A stretch of 64,000 nt of DNA from Bradyrhizobium diazoefficiens (GCF_018129965.1 NZ_JAFCKW010000026.1:1-64000), one strand, 5' to 3'. Numbered from the stretch's first letter, positions 1-9,506 are shown. Notes: generated by a model from the sequence alone, not told the origin. A program made the numbers and translations.

Positions 1-83
1 ACAGAAGCAAGTGCCCAGCGATTGGATCAGGCAAAAAGGGATTGACTTACTGAGGCCCGTTACAGAAGCCCGGATGGTCGCCG

Positions 84-1589
84 CTACGCCTCCCCCTCGT
101 CACTCGCCAGCACGCCCTTCACCGCTTTCGCCCATCCCGCCAGCTTCCTCTCGCGGGTCGCCTGGCTCATCGCCGGCTTGAAGCGGTGCTCAAGGCGCCA
201 ATTGTCGGCGAATTTCGTCGGCTCGGGATAGACGCCGGCTGCAAGGCCCGCGAGATAGGCGGCGCCGAGCGCGGTGGTTTCCTGGATGACCGGGCGATCG
301 ACCGGCGCGTTGAGGAGATCTGCGAGGCGCTGCATGGTCCAGTCGGAGGCGGTCATGCCGCCGTCGACGCGAAGCACGACGCTGGCGGTGTCTGAGTTCG
401 GCCAGTCGGCGCGCATCGCGGCCCAGAGGTCGAAGGTCTGGTAGCAGACGCTTTCCAGCGCGGCGTGGGCGAGTTCGGCGGGGCCGGTGTTGCGGGTGAG
501 GCCGAACAGCGCGCCGCGCACGCGCGGATTCCAGTAGGGCGCTCCCATGCCGACGAAGGCGGGGACGAGGTAGACGCTCTGCAGGGAGTCCGACTTGTCC
601 GCGAGCGGTCCGGTCTCGGCGGCGTGCTTGATGATGCCGAGGCCGTCGCGCAGCCACTGCACGGCCGAGCCCGCAACGAAGATCGAGCCTTCGAGTGCGT
701 AGGTGCGTTGGCCCCCGAGCTGATAGGCGATGGTGGTGAGCAGCTTGTTCTTCGAGGCTACCGGCGTGCTGCCAGTGTTGAGCAGCGCGAAGCAGCCGGT
801 GCCGTAGGTCGACTTCATCATGCCGGGGCGGAAGCAGGCCTGGCCGATGGTCGCGGCCTGCTGGTCGCCGGCGATGCCGGAGATCGCGATCGCGCCGCCG
901 AACAGGTCCGGCGTGCTCTCGCCGAAATGGGCGGAGGAATCCTTCACCTCGGGCAGCATCGAGCGCGGCACGCCGATGATCTCGAGCAACTGGTCGTCCC
1001 ATGCGCCGGTGTGGATGTTGAACAGAAGCGTGCGCGAGGCATTGGTGGCGTCGGTCGCGTGCACCTTGCCGCCGGTGAGGCGCCACAGCAGATAGCAATC
1101 GACGGTGCCGAACAGCAGCTCGCCGCGCGCGGCGCGCCCCCGCGCGCCGGGGACGTGGTCGAGAATCCAGGCAACCTTGGTGCCGGAGAAATAGGGATCG
1201 ACGATCAGGCCGGTCTTCTCCGAGATCACCGGTTCATGGCCGTCGGCCTTCAGCTTGGCGCAGACATCGGCGGTGCGGCGGTCCTGCCAGACGATGGCGC
1301 GGTGCACGGCCTGGCCAGTGGCGCGGTCCCACACCACGGTGGTCTCGCGCTGGTTGGTGATGCCGATCGCGGCGATGTCCTTGGCCGTGATTCCGGCCTG
1401 CTCGATCGCGTCGCGGCAGACCATCACGGTCGAGGTCCAGATATCCTCGGGTTCGTGCTCGACCCAGCCCGAAGCCGGAAAATGCTGCGGAAACTCCTGC
1501 TGCGCCTTCGCCGCAATGGAAATGTCGCCGCGAAACACGATCGCGCGGGAGGAGGTGGTGCCCTGGTCGATGGCGAGGACGTAAGACAT
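84..1589 (-). CDS. glpK: Glycerol kinase
   Basis: The protein phosphorylates glycerol with ATP to give sn-glycerol 3-phosphate in the cytoplasm. At 501 aa it has the normal family length. The FGGY-kinase phosphate loop [12 protein letters not shown] starts at residue 8. The second ATP-binding region ([17 protein letters not shown]) and the C-terminal block [10 protein letters not shown] are both present. The ATG at 1589 starts directly at the conserved N-terminus [10 protein letters not shown]. No glycerol facilitator, dehydrogenase or regulator gene is next to it, so it appears to stand alone in this window; its downstream neighbour lies outside. Identification is firm from family motifs. 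Confidence 0.96.
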   Translation of the reverse strand: MSYVLAIDQGTTSSRAIVFRGDISIAAKAQQEFPQHFPASGWVEHEPEDIWTSTVMVCRDAIEQAGITAKDIAAIGITNQRETTVVWDRATGQAVHRAIVWQDRRTADVCAKLKADGHEPVISEKTGLIVDPYFSGTKVAWILDHVPGARGRAARGELLFGTVDCYLLWRLTGGKVHATDATNASRTLLFNIHTGAWDDQLLEIIGVPRSMLPEVKDSSAHFGESTPDLFGGAIAISGIAGDQQAATIGQACFRPGMMKSTYGTGCFALLNTGSTPVASKNKLLTTIAYQLGGQRTYALEGSIFVAGSAVQWLRDGLGIIKHAAETGPLADKSDSLQSVYLVPAFVGMGAPYWNPRVRGALFGLTRNTGPAELAHAALESVCYQTFDLWAAMRADWPNSDTASVVLRVDGGMTASDWTMQRLADLLNAPVDRPVIQETTALGAAYLAGLAAGVYPEPTKFADNWRLEHRFKPAMSQATRERKLAGWAKAVKGVLASDEGEA

Positions 1590-1761
1590 GGCGGGGTCCC
1601 TTGGCGTGTTCCCGGAAGAGGGTCGTTGTGTCGGGGCAGAGAAAACGGGATTGCCGGCGCGAGGTCAAGGCGGGCTGCCGCTTACCTTCCGCGGAGGGGT
1701 CCGGGACGAGCGTAGCTCGTCCGTGGGTCGGCTCACATGGAGCGAAGCGGAGTGCGCGACT

Positions 1762-1926
1762 TTCTCCCGCTTGCGGAAGAGGCCGACGCGCCTCGGGCGA
1801 TGCGAAGCATCGTCCGCGCGCGGCGGGTGAGGGTTCTCCACTTAAGGATTTCCTCCGCGCTTCTCGACAATCCCAATGCGGAGAGAGCGCTCTCCCCGAC
1901 CTTCCCCCGCACGCGGGGGAGGGAGT
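1762..1926. repeat. Intergenic palindromic repeat, 'CTCCC-GCG-GAGAGG' family (copy 1)
   Basis: The spacer between glpK and the MBOAT gene (1590-2033) holds a composite inverted repeat. It opens near 1764 with a CTCCCGCTTGCGG hairpin, passes a cgaagcatcg / cgggtgagggttctcc segment and closes at about 1905-1926 with CCCCCGCACGCGGGGGAGGG. Related copies occur near 27420, 32411, 34466, 38874 and 40701. A separate short hairpin, GGACGAGC-GTA-GCTCGTCC, lies at 1704-1722. I see no convincing gene in this spacer. Confidence 0.7.
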
Positions 1927-2033
1927 TCACTGCCGTTGCGGCCACAGCGGGCACGCCATGTGCGATTGCCCGCCCCCCGACTAGGACTGCCCGTGCCGAA
2001 ATGCTACATGACGGACCGGGCGGACGGGGCGGC

Positions 2034-3392
2034 ATGATTTTCACTTCGTATCAGTTCGGCTTATTCGTCGCGGTGGTGTTTGGCGCTTATTACTGGCCGC
2101 CGCTGCGCCGCTTCCAGGTTCAGCTGCTCGTGCTGGCGAGCCTGGTGTTCTATGGCTCGGGCCAGCTGGAGCTGCTGCCGCTGCTGCTGCTGGCCGTGCT
2201 TGGGACTTATCTCTGCCTGGTGCGGGCCTTCGACAACCGCGCGGTCTGGATGCCGGTTGGAATCGCCTTCAATCTCGCGCTGCTGGCGTTCTTCAAATAC
2301 AAATTCCTGTTCGTCGCAGCGGCCACGACTCACCCCTCAGGGCTCGCGCCGCTGGATGTCCTGCTGCGGCTGCCGTTGCCGATCGGCATCTCGTTCTTCG
2401 TGTTCCACAACATCAGCATGCTGGTCGACCTCACGCGCGAGAAGCGGCCGCCGCCGCTGCGCGACGTCTTCCTCTACATCATCTTCTTTCCGCAGCTCGT
2501 GTCCGGACCGATCACGCGCGCGGGCCAGTTCATGCCGCAGATCGCGCCCAAACGGCTCTCCGACGTCGATGTCGTCGCGGCGGCCAAATGGATGCTGGCC
2601 GGCTTCTTCTTCAAGCTCTACGTCGCCAACAATCTCAACGAGATGACGTCCTACATGGACTATCCGCTCTACGAGACGGTGGCGACGCCGGACCGCTGGC
2701 TGCTCGTGTTCCTGTACAGCTACCAGATCTATGCCGACTTCTTCGGCTATTCGGCGATCGCGCTCGGACTTGCTTTGCTGTTCGGCTACCGCTTGCCGGT
2801 CAATTTCAACCTGCCCTACATCTCGGCCTCGTTCTCCGAGTTCTGGACGCGCTGGCACATCTCGCTGTCGACCTGGCTGAGGACCTATCTCTACATCCCG
2901 CTCGGCGGCAACAGGAAGGGACCGGCCAAAACCTGCCTCAACCTGATGATCGTGATGACGCTCGGAGGCCTGTGGCACGGTGCGGGCCTGAGCTACGCAT
3001 TGTGGGGCCTGATGCACGGCCTGCTGCTCGTCATCGAGCGGCCGTTTCTGAAGGTGCTGGGCGAGGCCGGCCCGGTCATTCGGGCCACCCGCATGGGCGT
3101 CGTCTTCTTCTGCGTGACGATGCTCTGGATCTTCTTCAAACTGCCGGACTTCGATCATGCGCTCGGCTATCTCTCGGGCATGTTCGTGCCGACCGACAAT
3201 CCCAATCCGACGAAACTGTACCGCAACATGGCCCTGCTCTACGCCCTGCCCGTGCTGATCCAGCATCTCGGCCTCGGTGCGCTCGCCGGCGGCGGGCTGC
3301 GGCGATCGGAGCCCTATCTCTACGGCGCGCTCGCGGCGCTGGCCTGGCTGGAAGCGGGGCCGGAATCCGCCTTCATCTACTTCCAGTTCTGA
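2034..3392 (+). CDS. MBOAT family O-acyltransferase (AlgI/DltB-like)
   Basis: This polytopic inner-membrane protein (452 aa from the ATG at 2034) belongs to the membrane-bound O-acyltransferase family. Family members move acyl, often acetyl, groups across the membrane to exported polysaccharides or other surface polymers. Many hydrophobic segments are visible. The MBOAT signature WHGAGLSYALWGLMHG carries the conserved histidines, H315 in WHG and H328. The block SFSEFWTRWHISLSTWLRTYLYIPLGG is the usual AlgI-type core. The reading frame stays open upstream to 1737, but MIFTSYQF is the typical start. The stop overlaps the next gene (TGATG), so the two are probably translationally coupled. Substrate polymer is unknown. 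Confidence 0.9.
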   Translation: MIFTSYQFGLFVAVVFGAYYWPPLRRFQVQLLVLASLVFYGSGQLELLPLLLLAVLGTYLCLVRAFDNRAVWMPVGIAFNLALLAFFKYKFLFVAAATTHPSGLAPLDVLLRLPLPIGISFFVFHNISMLVDLTREKRPPPLRDVFLYIIFFPQLVSGPITRAGQFMPQIAPKRLSDVDVVAAAKWMLAGFFFKLYVANNLNEMTSYMDYPLYETVATPDRWLLVFLYSYQIYADFFGYSAIALGLALLFGYRLPVNFNLPYISASFSEFWTRWHISLSTWLRTYLYIPLGGNRKGPAKTCLNLMIVMTLGGLWHGAGLSYALWGLMHGLLLVIERPFLKVLGEAGPVIRATRMGVVFFCVTMLWIFFKLPDFDHALGYLSGMFVPTDNPNPTKLYRNMALLYALPVLIQHLGLGALAGGGLRRSEPYLYGALAALAWLEAGPESAFIYFQF

Positions 3393-4291
3393 TGATGACA
3401 CAGATGTCCGCCCTTTCCTGGTTGATCAGATGCGCGGGCACGGCCTTGGCGCTGCTGCTGGTCTGCGGCCTTGCCACGGCGCGGTTCGGCTCCGCGCTCC
3501 AGCAGCCCTCCGTCACCACCCGCGACGGCAGCCTCGTCACCCTCAACCGCTATGTGAGAGAGCCGGTCCCTGACACCGTGCTGGTGGGCAGTTCGGTCGC
3601 CTGGCGCCTCAAGGAAGACTATTTCTCGACTCCTCGCTTCCGCAATCTCGCGTTGGCCGGAGGCTCGCCGGTCACCGTCCTCGAGATTCTCGCGAAGCAG
3701 TCGGCCTTGCCCAAGACCATCCTGATCGAGACCAACATCCTGTCGCGCGAATCCGACGGCGAACTGATCGCGCAATTCTCCGGCAGCGGCCGCGCGGACG
3801 CGCTGTTCCTGCGCCCCGTGCGGACGGCGGTTGCGGCCTATGAGACCTGGAATCACGCGCCGCCCAATGCCGCCCAGGCCCGCGCCGAGCAGGATCGCCT
3901 GCTGAGGGACTCCCCGAGCAATTTCGACAACGGGGCCTATGTGGCGCTCGTGCTGCGGCAGATGAACGAAGGCGACCCGACGACGTCGGCGCGCGCCAAT
4001 GTCGCGCGCATGAGAGAGCTGATCGACGAGATCCAGCGGCGCGGATCGCGTGCCTTGCTGATCGAGATTCCGTTCGAGGCCGAGGTCGAGAATACCCGCC
4101 TCGTCACGATCAGCAGGGCGGTCGTTCGTGCAGCTTTTCCCGATCCGTCGCTGTGGCTGCCGATCAATCCGCCGCGCAGCGAATTGCGCTGGGCCGACGG
4201 CGTGCATCTCGACGAGCGATCGGCCGTGATCGTGGCGCGCGCCATCGAAGCCGCACTCAGCGAGCGCGACGGCTCCGGCCGGGACAAGTGA
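3392..4291 (+). CDS. SGNH-like membrane-anchored protein paired with the MBOAT gene
   Basis: This 299-aa protein starts inside the stop of the MBOAT gene; a second ATG lies one codon downstream. It has an N-terminal hydrophobic segment at about residues 9-28 (signal anchor or signal peptide). Two regions recall the SGNH/GDSL hydrolase fold: a block-I-like VLVGSSVAW after the signal region, and a terminal DGVHLDERSA with the Asp-x-x-His pair of block V. In alginate and other acetylation systems (AlgI with AlgJ/AlgX, DltB with DltD) an SGNH-like periplasmic partner finishes transfer of the acyl group. Family assignment rests on these motifs and the gene pairing; overall similarity to a named protein was not recognised. 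Confidence 0.7.
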   Translation: MMTQMSALSWLIRCAGTALALLLVCGLATARFGSALQQPSVTTRDGSLVTLNRYVREPVPDTVLVGSSVAWRLKEDYFSTPRFRNLALAGGSPVTVLEILAKQSALPKTILIETNILSRESDGELIAQFSGSGRADALFLRPVRTAVAAYETWNHAPPNAAQARAEQDRLLRDSPSNFDNGAYVALVLRQMNEGDPTTSARANVARMRELIDEIQRRGSRALLIEIPFEAEVENTRLVTISRAVVRAAFPDPSLWLPINPPRSELRWADGVHLDERSAVIVARAIEAALSERDGSGRDK

Positions 4292-4294
4292 TGC

Positions 4295-5068
4295 CTACGG
4301 CGCGGCCGTCGTGACGCCGCCGTCGATGACGATGGTTTGGCCGGTCATGAAGCTCGACGCGTCCGAGGCGAGATAGGCGACGGCGCCGGCGATCTCGTCC
4401 GGTTCGCCGATGCGGCGCAGCGGGGTGGTGGCGGTGCGGCGCTTGAGGTTGGCTTCGTCCTCCCAGAGGGCGCGGGCAAAATCGGTCTTGACGAGGCCGG
4501 GCGCGATACAGTTGACGCGGACGCCCTTCGGGCCCCATTCGCCGGCGAGCGAGCGGCACAGCGCGAAGTCGGCGGCTTTCGAAATGCCGTAGGCGCCGAT
4601 CACGGTGGAGCCGCGCAAGCCGCCGATCGATGAGATGATGATGACGGAGCCGTTGCCGCGCTCGGCCATTTGCGGGATTGCGAGGGCCGAGAGCCAGATG
4701 TTGCTCTTGACGTTGCTGCCCATGATCTTGTCGAAGGCCTCATCGGTGATGTCGAGCAGCGGGCCGTAATAGGGGTTCACCGCAGCGTTGCAGACGAGGA
4801 CGTCGATCTTGCCGTAATGCCTGATCGTGCCTGAGATCAGCGCCTCGACCTCGGCCCTGCGCGCGATGTTGCAGGGAATGACCGTGGCATCGCCGCCGGC
4901 CGCATTGATGCCGTCGGCGACCTCCTTGCAGGCCTCGGCCTTGCGCGAGGAGACCACGACCTTGGCGCCGAGCTTCGCCAGCAATTCGGCGGAAGAACGG
5001 CCGATGCCGCGGCTGGAGCCGGTAACCACTGCGACTTTTCCGGTGAGATCGAACGGGGTGTTTTTCAT
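4295..5068 (-). CDS. SDR family NAD(P)-dependent oxidoreductase
   Basis: This classical short-chain dehydrogenase (257 aa) has the cofactor motif TGSSRGIG at residues 16-23, NAA at 94-96 and the catalytic Ser147-Tyr160-x3-Lys164. The C-terminal MTGQTIVIDGG block is typical. Arg42 after the second beta strand is compatible with NADP(H) use, but this is weak evidence. The gene lies last in a minus-strand run of beta-oxidation genes, about 150 bp below the second acyl-CoA dehydrogenase, with a palindromic repeat between them. It may oxidise a 3-hydroxyacyl-CoA or a related alcohol. The exact substrate cannot be read from sequence. Confidence 0.88.
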   Translation of the reverse strand: MKNTPFDLTGKVAVVTGSSRGIGRSSAELLAKLGAKVVVSSRKAEACKEVADGINAAGGDATVIPCNIARRAEVEALISGTIRHYGKIDVLVCNAAVNPYYGPLLDITDEAFDKIMGSNVKSNIWLSALAIPQMAERGNGSVIIISSIGGLRGSTVIGAYGISKAADFALCRSLAGEWGPKGVRVNCIAPGLVKTDFARALWEDEANLKRRTATTPLRRIGEPDEIAGAVAYLASDASSFMTGQTIVIDGGVTTAAP

Positions 5069-5101
5069 GGGGGTGGGGCTCCGCTACGTCCACTTGTTCG
5101 G

Positions 5102-5208
5102 TGTCATCGCCCGCGAAAGCGGGCGATCCAGTATTCCAGAGACCGCAGTGATTAAGCCGATGGGCCACGGCGTACTGGATCCCCCGCTTTCGCGGAGGAT
5201 GACAGCAC
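5102..5208. repeat. Intergenic palindromic repeat, 'GTCATCCCCGCGAAAGCGGGG' family (copy 1)
   Basis: The element starts GTCATCGCCCGCGAAAGCGG and ends CCCCCGCTTTCGCGGAGGATGAC. Two hairpins therefore flank a central segment holding CAGTATTCCAG and GGCGTACTGGATCC. A closely related copy lies at 6410-6506. Confidence 0.8.
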
Positions 5209-5215
5209 CCGTGGA

Positions 5216-6358
5216 TCAGATCAACCCACCCGCATCCGCGACGCGGCGCTGGTGGTAGTCGGTGTCACCAAAGCTGTTCTCGATCATGGTGAGGCGCTTG
5301 AAGTAGTGGCCGATTCTAGCCTCCATGGTCATGCCGATACCGCCGTGGAGCTGGATCGCCTGCTGCCCTACGAACTTCAGCGACTTGCCGATCTGGACCT
5401 TGGCCGCGGCGATCGCGTTGGAACGCTCCTTGGCATCCTCGAAATCACCGGCCATGGTCGCGAACATCGACATCGAGCGCGCCTGCTCGGCGGCGACGAA
5501 CATGTCGGAGGCGCGGTGCTGCAGCGACTGGAAGGTGCCGATCGCGACGCCGAACTGCTTGCGCGTCTTGATGTACTCGACGGTCGTCTTCAGCGACTCG
5601 TCCATCAGGCCGACCGCCTCGGCGCAGAGCGCGATGCGGGCTTCGTCGACGACGCGCTCGATCAGCGCGAGGCCGTCCTCGGGATTGCCGAGCGCGGCGT
5701 CGCTGCCAACTTCCACACCGGTGAAGGTGATGTCGGCGGCGTGCAGGCCGTCCTGGGTCGGATACGACTTCTTCGTCACGCCCTTGGCGTTCGCGGGAAC
5801 CAGGAACACGCCGATGCCGCTGGTGTCGCGGCGGGCACCCTTGGTGCGCGCAGTGACGATCAAGGTGTCGGCGTTCTCGCCGTTCAGCACGACGAATTTC
5901 TCGCCGTCGATGATCCAGCCGTCGCCCTTCTTCTTCGCGGTCGTCGAGACGTCGAATAGATCGTAGCGAGAGTTCTTCTCGAGCTGGGCGAAGGCCAGCG
6001 TCTTGCTGCCGTCGATGATGCCGGGCACGTGCGCGGCCTTCTGCGCGTCGGTGCCGGCATGGCGCAGGAAGCCGCCGCCGATCACGACCGTCGCCAGATA
6101 CGGCTCGAGCACCAGTGCCTTGCCGAGCGCCTCCATCACGATCATGGTCTCGACGCCGCCGCCACCGAAGCCGCCATCGGCCTCGCTGAAGGGCAGGCCC
6201 AGCAGGCCCTGCTCGGCGAGCTTGCCCCAGACGGCTTTGCTCCAGCCGCCCTTCTCCTTCATGTAGGCCTTGCGGCTGTCGAAATCGTAGGAATCGGTCA
6301 GCAGGCCGTCGATGCTGTCCTTGAGAAGCCGCTGCTCCTCGGTCAAATCAAAATCCAT
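5216..6358 (-). CDS. pimD: Acyl-CoA dehydrogenase, pimeloyl-CoA dehydrogenase small-subunit type
   Basis: This FAD-dependent acyl-CoA dehydrogenase (380 aa) introduces the alpha-beta double bond into an acyl-CoA. The ATG at 6358 is preferred over an in-frame TTG at 6370 because GGAGAG ends about 5 nt before it. The N-terminus MDFDLTEEQRLLKDSI and the C-terminal LHGGIGMTMEARIGHYFKRL are family landmarks. The pairing with the neighbouring 396-aa dehydrogenase matches the PimC/PimD two-subunit pimeloyl-CoA dehydrogenase of R. palustris, which acts on dicarboxylyl-CoAs. Family is certain. The pimD name rests on similarity recalled from memory and on gene order. Confidence 0.85.
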   Translation of the reverse strand: MDFDLTEEQRLLKDSIDGLLTDSYDFDSRKAYMKEKGGWSKAVWGKLAEQGLLGLPFSEADGGFGGGGVETMIVMEALGKALVLEPYLATVVIGGGFLRHAGTDAQKAAHVPGIIDGSKTLAFAQLEKNSRYDLFDVSTTAKKKGDGWIIDGEKFVVLNGENADTLIVTARTKGARRDTSGIGVFLVPANAKGVTKKSYPTQDGLHAADITFTGVEVGSDAALGNPEDGLALIERVVDEARIALCAEAVGLMDESLKTTVEYIKTRKQFGVAIGTFQSLQHRASDMFVAAEQARSMSMFATMAGDFEDAKERSNAIAAAKVQIGKSLKFVGQQAIQLHGGIGMTMEARIGHYFKRLTMIENSFGDTDYHQRRVADAGGLI

Positions 6359-6409
6359 GTTTCTCTCCAAATCGGCGGGAATTGTCCTGCCGTCGCCTCA
6401 CCCTCGGAC

Positions 6410-6506
6410 GTCATCCCCGCGAAAGCGGGGATCCAGTAAACGCAAGCGTCTCTAGGACTTACGACTGCCGCGGCGTACTGGGTCCCCCGCCTTCGCGGGG
6501 GACGAC
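6410..6506. repeat. Intergenic palindromic repeat, 'GTCATCCCCGCGAAAGCGGGG' family (copy 2)
   Basis: It lies between the two acyl-CoA dehydrogenase genes. It begins GTCATCCCCGCGAAAGCGGG, contains ATCCAGTAAACGC and CGGCGTACTGGGTCC, and ends CCCCCGCCTTCGCGGGGGAC. The layout is the same as at 5102-5208. Confidence 0.85.
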
Positions 6507-6526
6507 AGCGTCATCTGTTCAATCGA

Positions 6527-7717
6527 TCACAGCCCCAGCACCGCCTTGGCGATGATGTTGCGCTGGATCTCGTTGGAGCCGCCGTAGATCGAGACCTTGC
6601 GGTTGTTGAAGTAGCTCGGCGCGATCTGGGCGGTCCAGTCCATGGCTTCGTTGGAGCCGTCGTCGCCGTGCACGTCGTAGGGCGCGGCGAAGGGGCCGAT
6701 GACTTCCATCAGGAGCTCGGTGGTGGTCTGCTGGATCTCGGAGCCCTTGATCTTCAGCACCGACGAGGCCGGATTGGGCTTGCCCTTGCCGTGCTTGCCC
6801 TCGTCGGCGACGACGCGCAGCTGCGTCAGCTCGAGCGCCTTCAGCTCGATCTCGCAGGCCGCCAGCTTCTCGCGGAAGGCGGCGTCCTGGATGATCGGCT
6901 TGCCGGCGGATTCGACCTTGCCGGCGAGATCGCGGATGCGGCGCAACCGCTCCTTGGAGACGCCGACCCGGGCGATGCCGGTGCGTTCGTTGCCGAGCAG
7001 GAATTTGGCGTAATCCCAGCCCTTGTTCTCCTCGCCGATCAGGTTCTCGATGGGAACCTCGACGTTGTCGAAGAAGACCTCGTTGACCTCATGACCGCCG
7101 TCGATGGTCTGGATCGGGCGCACGGTGACGCCCTTCGACTTCATCGAGAACACGATGAAGGAGATGCCCATCTGCTTCTTGGCATTGGAATCGGTGCGGC
7201 AGAGGCAGAAGATCATGTCGGCGTGCTGGGCCAGCGTGGTCCAGGTCTTCTGGCCGTTGATGATCCACTTGTCGCCCTTCCGCTCGGCCTTGGTGCGGAG
7301 CGAGGCGAGGTCGGAGCCGGAGCCGGGCTCGGAGAAGCCCTGGCACCACCAATCATCGACATTGGCGATGCGCGGCAGGTACTGCTTCTTCTGCGCCTCG
7401 CTGCCGAAGGTATAGATGACCGGGCCGACCATGCTGACGCCGAAGGCGAGCGGCTGCGGCGCCGGATAGGCCTGCAGTTCCTCGTTGAAGATGTAGTGCT
7501 GCACGGCGCTCCAGCCGGTGCCGCCATACTCCTTCGGCCAATGCGTGACGCCCCAGCCCTTCTTGTTGAGGATGCGCCACCAGGTCACCATCTCGTCCTT
7601 CGAGAGATGACGGCCCTCGACCAGCTTGCGCCGCGTATCCGGCGGCACATTGTCGCGGAAGAATGAACGCACTTCCTCGCGAAACGCCTGCTCTTCTTTC
7701 GTGAATGCGAGATCCAT
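6527..7717 (-). CDS. pimC: Acyl-CoA dehydrogenase, pimeloyl-CoA dehydrogenase large-subunit type
   Basis: This 396-aa FAD-dependent acyl-CoA dehydrogenase starts at an ATG preceded by a strong AGGAGG, 6 nt upstream. The N-terminus reads MDLAFTKEEQAFREEVRSFF. The FAD-contact region WCQGFSEPGSGSDLASLRT and the C-terminal block IYGGSNEIQRNIIAKAVLGL are canonical. It should form a heteromer with the downstream 380-aa paralogue, as proposed for PimC/PimD, and oxidise pimeloyl- or other (di)acyl-CoAs. It sits only 25 bp after the acyl-CoA ligase stop, in the same transcription direction. The family call is firm; the substrate is inferred from context. Confidence 0.87.
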   Translation of the reverse strand: MDLAFTKEEQAFREEVRSFFRDNVPPDTRRKLVEGRHLSKDEMVTWWRILNKKGWGVTHWPKEYGGTGWSAVQHYIFNEELQAYPAPQPLAFGVSMVGPVIYTFGSEAQKKQYLPRIANVDDWWCQGFSEPGSGSDLASLRTKAERKGDKWIINGQKTWTTLAQHADMIFCLCRTDSNAKKQMGISFIVFSMKSKGVTVRPIQTIDGGHEVNEVFFDNVEVPIENLIGEENKGWDYAKFLLGNERTGIARVGVSKERLRRIRDLAGKVESAGKPIIQDAAFREKLAACEIELKALELTQLRVVADEGKHGKGKPNPASSVLKIKGSEIQQTTTELLMEVIGPFAAPYDVHGDDGSNEAMDWTAQIAPSYFNNRKVSIYGGSNEIQRNIIAKAVLGL

Positions 7718-7742
7718 CGGATCCTCCTGTGAGCTTTCTCGT

Positions 7743-9404
7743 CTATGGGGTGGATTGTGCAGGTTTCTGCTGCTGGCGCAATTCATGGCGCGACAGCTTG
7801 CCGACCGGCGTGCGCGGCAGCTCGTCGACGAACTCGACCTCGACGGGCAATTCGTGCTTGCCGACCTTGCCAGCGAGCTGCGCGCGCAGCTCGTCGAGCG
7901 AGAACGGCCTCGCATCCGGCTTGAGCTTGATGAAGGCTTTCGCCGCCTCGCCGCGATAGGCGTCGGGAATGCCGAGCACGATCACCTCGTGCACGCCCGG
8001 AACGGTGTAGATCGCCTGCTCGATCATCTGCGGATAGACGTTGAAGCCGCCGGAGATGATCATGTCCTTCTTGCGGTCGACCAGGAAGAAATAGCCGTCC
8101 GCATCGACATAGCCGATGTCGCCGGTGAGGAAGCGGCCGTCGGCAAAGGACTCCGCCGATTCCCTCGGCTTGTTCCAGTAGCCTTTGGTGACGTTCGGGC
8201 CCTTGATACGAATCTCGCCGACTTCGCCCGGCGGCAGCACTTTTGTCGGATCGTCCAGCGCGACGACGTCGAGTTCGATGCCGGGCAGCATCAGGCCGAT
8301 CGAGCCCGGCTTGTCCGGGCCGGCGGGCGGATGGCCGGTGCCCGGCGAGCAGGTCTCGGTCATGCCCCAGCCGCTACGGAGCTTCTTGCCGACCTTGCGC
8401 TCGAAGAAATTGGCGATCTCCACCGGCAGCGGCGCACCGCCGGAACCGATGGTGGCGAGCGAGGAGAAGTCGCGCTTGTCGAGATCCGGCAATGCTGAGA
8501 TCGCAATCCACATCGTCGGCACGCCCGGGAAATAGGTGGCGCGCTTGACCTCGATGTCGCGCATCACGGCTTCGATGTCGAAGCGCTGATGCAGCGAGAT
8601 CAGATTGCCGCGGCTGAGCGCGGACAGCAGCACGACGGTGAGCGCGTAGATGTGGAATAGCGGCAGCACACAGATCACGCGTTCGATGGCATCGCCGCGC
8701 GCCGCACGCGCCGGCTTGCCCCAGACGTCGTAGATCGACACTGCCGCGGTGAGATTGCCGTGGGTCAGCATCGCGCCCTTGGGCAGGCCGGTGGTGCCGC
8801 CGGTGTATTGCAGCAGCGCGACGTCATCCGCCGTGACTTTGGGCCACTCGGCAGGTAGCGTCGCGCCCTCGACGAAAGTCCTGAAGGTGACGATGCGGGG
8901 ATCGGCCGGAATCGCGGCCTGCGGCGTGCCGACCTTGCCCCAATCGTCGTCCTCGCAGACGATGAGGCGATCGATCAGCCCCTTGTCCAGGAACTTCAGC
9001 GCGGTCGGCAGCAGCGCGGCGAGGTTCGAGGTGACCAGAACGCGCGAGCCTGAATCCGAGACCTTGTGGGTCAGCGCGATCTCGCCGTCGAGCGGCGACA
9101 GATGCGCGACGCGGGCGCCCGCCTTCAGCGCGCCGAAGAAATTGACGGGATGGTCCGGCGTGTTGCCGAGGAACAGCGCGACGGAGGAGTTCTTGCCGAT
9201 GCCGGCACGCAGGAACGCCGCGGCCGCGCGCTCGGCCATGGCGGCAAGCTCGGTATAGGTGAACGGCCGATCGCGGAATTCCAGCGCGATGCGCGGGCCA
9301 TAATCGGCGGCGGACTTCGCCAACAGGTCAGGCAGCGTGCCCTGGGCGATCGGGTCGTCCCAACGCACGCCTGCGGGGTAAAACTGTTCGCCGGGATGGG
9401 TCAT
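7743..9404 (-). CDS. pimA: Long-chain/dicarboxylic acid acyl-CoA ligase (PimA-like)
   Basis: This adenylate-forming enzyme (553 aa) activates a carboxylic acid with ATP and CoA. The AMP-binding P-loop YTGGTTGLPKGAMLTHG, the GWGMTETCSP motif and the hinge region VDRKKDMIISGG are intact. The C-terminal PRTPVGK ends at Lys536. It fits the P-x4-G-K motif around the catalytic lysine that Pat acetyltransferase modifies in R. palustris acyl-CoA synthetases, so acetylation control is plausible. The ATG at 9404 follows AAGGAAG. In the classical pim operon a thiolase gene follows this one. Here the dehydrogenase comes next with no thiolase between. Confidence 0.88.
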   Translation of the reverse strand: MTHPGEQFYPAGVRWDDPIAQGTLPDLLAKSAADYGPRIALEFRDRPFTYTELAAMAERAAAAFLRAGIGKNSSVALFLGNTPDHPVNFFGALKAGARVAHLSPLDGEIALTHKVSDSGSRVLVTSNLAALLPTALKFLDKGLIDRLIVCEDDDWGKVGTPQAAIPADPRIVTFRTFVEGATLPAEWPKVTADDVALLQYTGGTTGLPKGAMLTHGNLTAAVSIYDVWGKPARAARGDAIERVICVLPLFHIYALTVVLLSALSRGNLISLHQRFDIEAVMRDIEVKRATYFPGVPTMWIAISALPDLDKRDFSSLATIGSGGAPLPVEIANFFERKVGKKLRSGWGMTETCSPGTGHPPAGPDKPGSIGLMLPGIELDVVALDDPTKVLPPGEVGEIRIKGPNVTKGYWNKPRESAESFADGRFLTGDIGYVDADGYFFLVDRKKDMIISGGFNVYPQMIEQAIYTVPGVHEVIVLGIPDAYRGEAAKAFIKLKPDARPFSLDELRAQLAGKVGKHELPVEVEFVDELPRTPVGKLSRHELRQQQKPAQSTP

Positions 9405-9425
9405 TGCTTCCTTAAACCACACGGA

Positions 9426-9506
9426 CGTCGTTCCGGGGCGCCCGAAGGGCGAACCCGGAACCTCGAGATTCCGGGTTCGATGCTTACGCATCGCCCCGGA
9501 ATGACG
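9426..9506. repeat. Intergenic inverted repeat, 'CGTCGTTCCGGGGCG' family
   Basis: The arms CGTCGTTCCGGGGCG (9426-9440) and CGCCCCGGAATGACG (9492-9506) pair almost perfectly. Two inner hairpins lie between them, GCGCCCGAAGGGCG and AACCCGGAACCTCGAGATTCC. It fills the gap between the ligase and the bifunctional FadB-type gene, and its transcript could fold there. Confidence 0.8.

Noticed and set aside
190-1098. Long ORFs in other frames of the glpK region
   Set aside because: High GC content opens long antisense and shifted frames; the translations are Arg/Ala/Pro-rich without any family motif, while the glpK frame is fully conserved.
2588-3391. N-terminal 268 residues of the long frame that contains the SGNH-like protein
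   Set aside because: This part is an out-of-frame shadow of the MBOAT gene with Arg/Pro-rich low-complexity sequence; the real start is at 3392.
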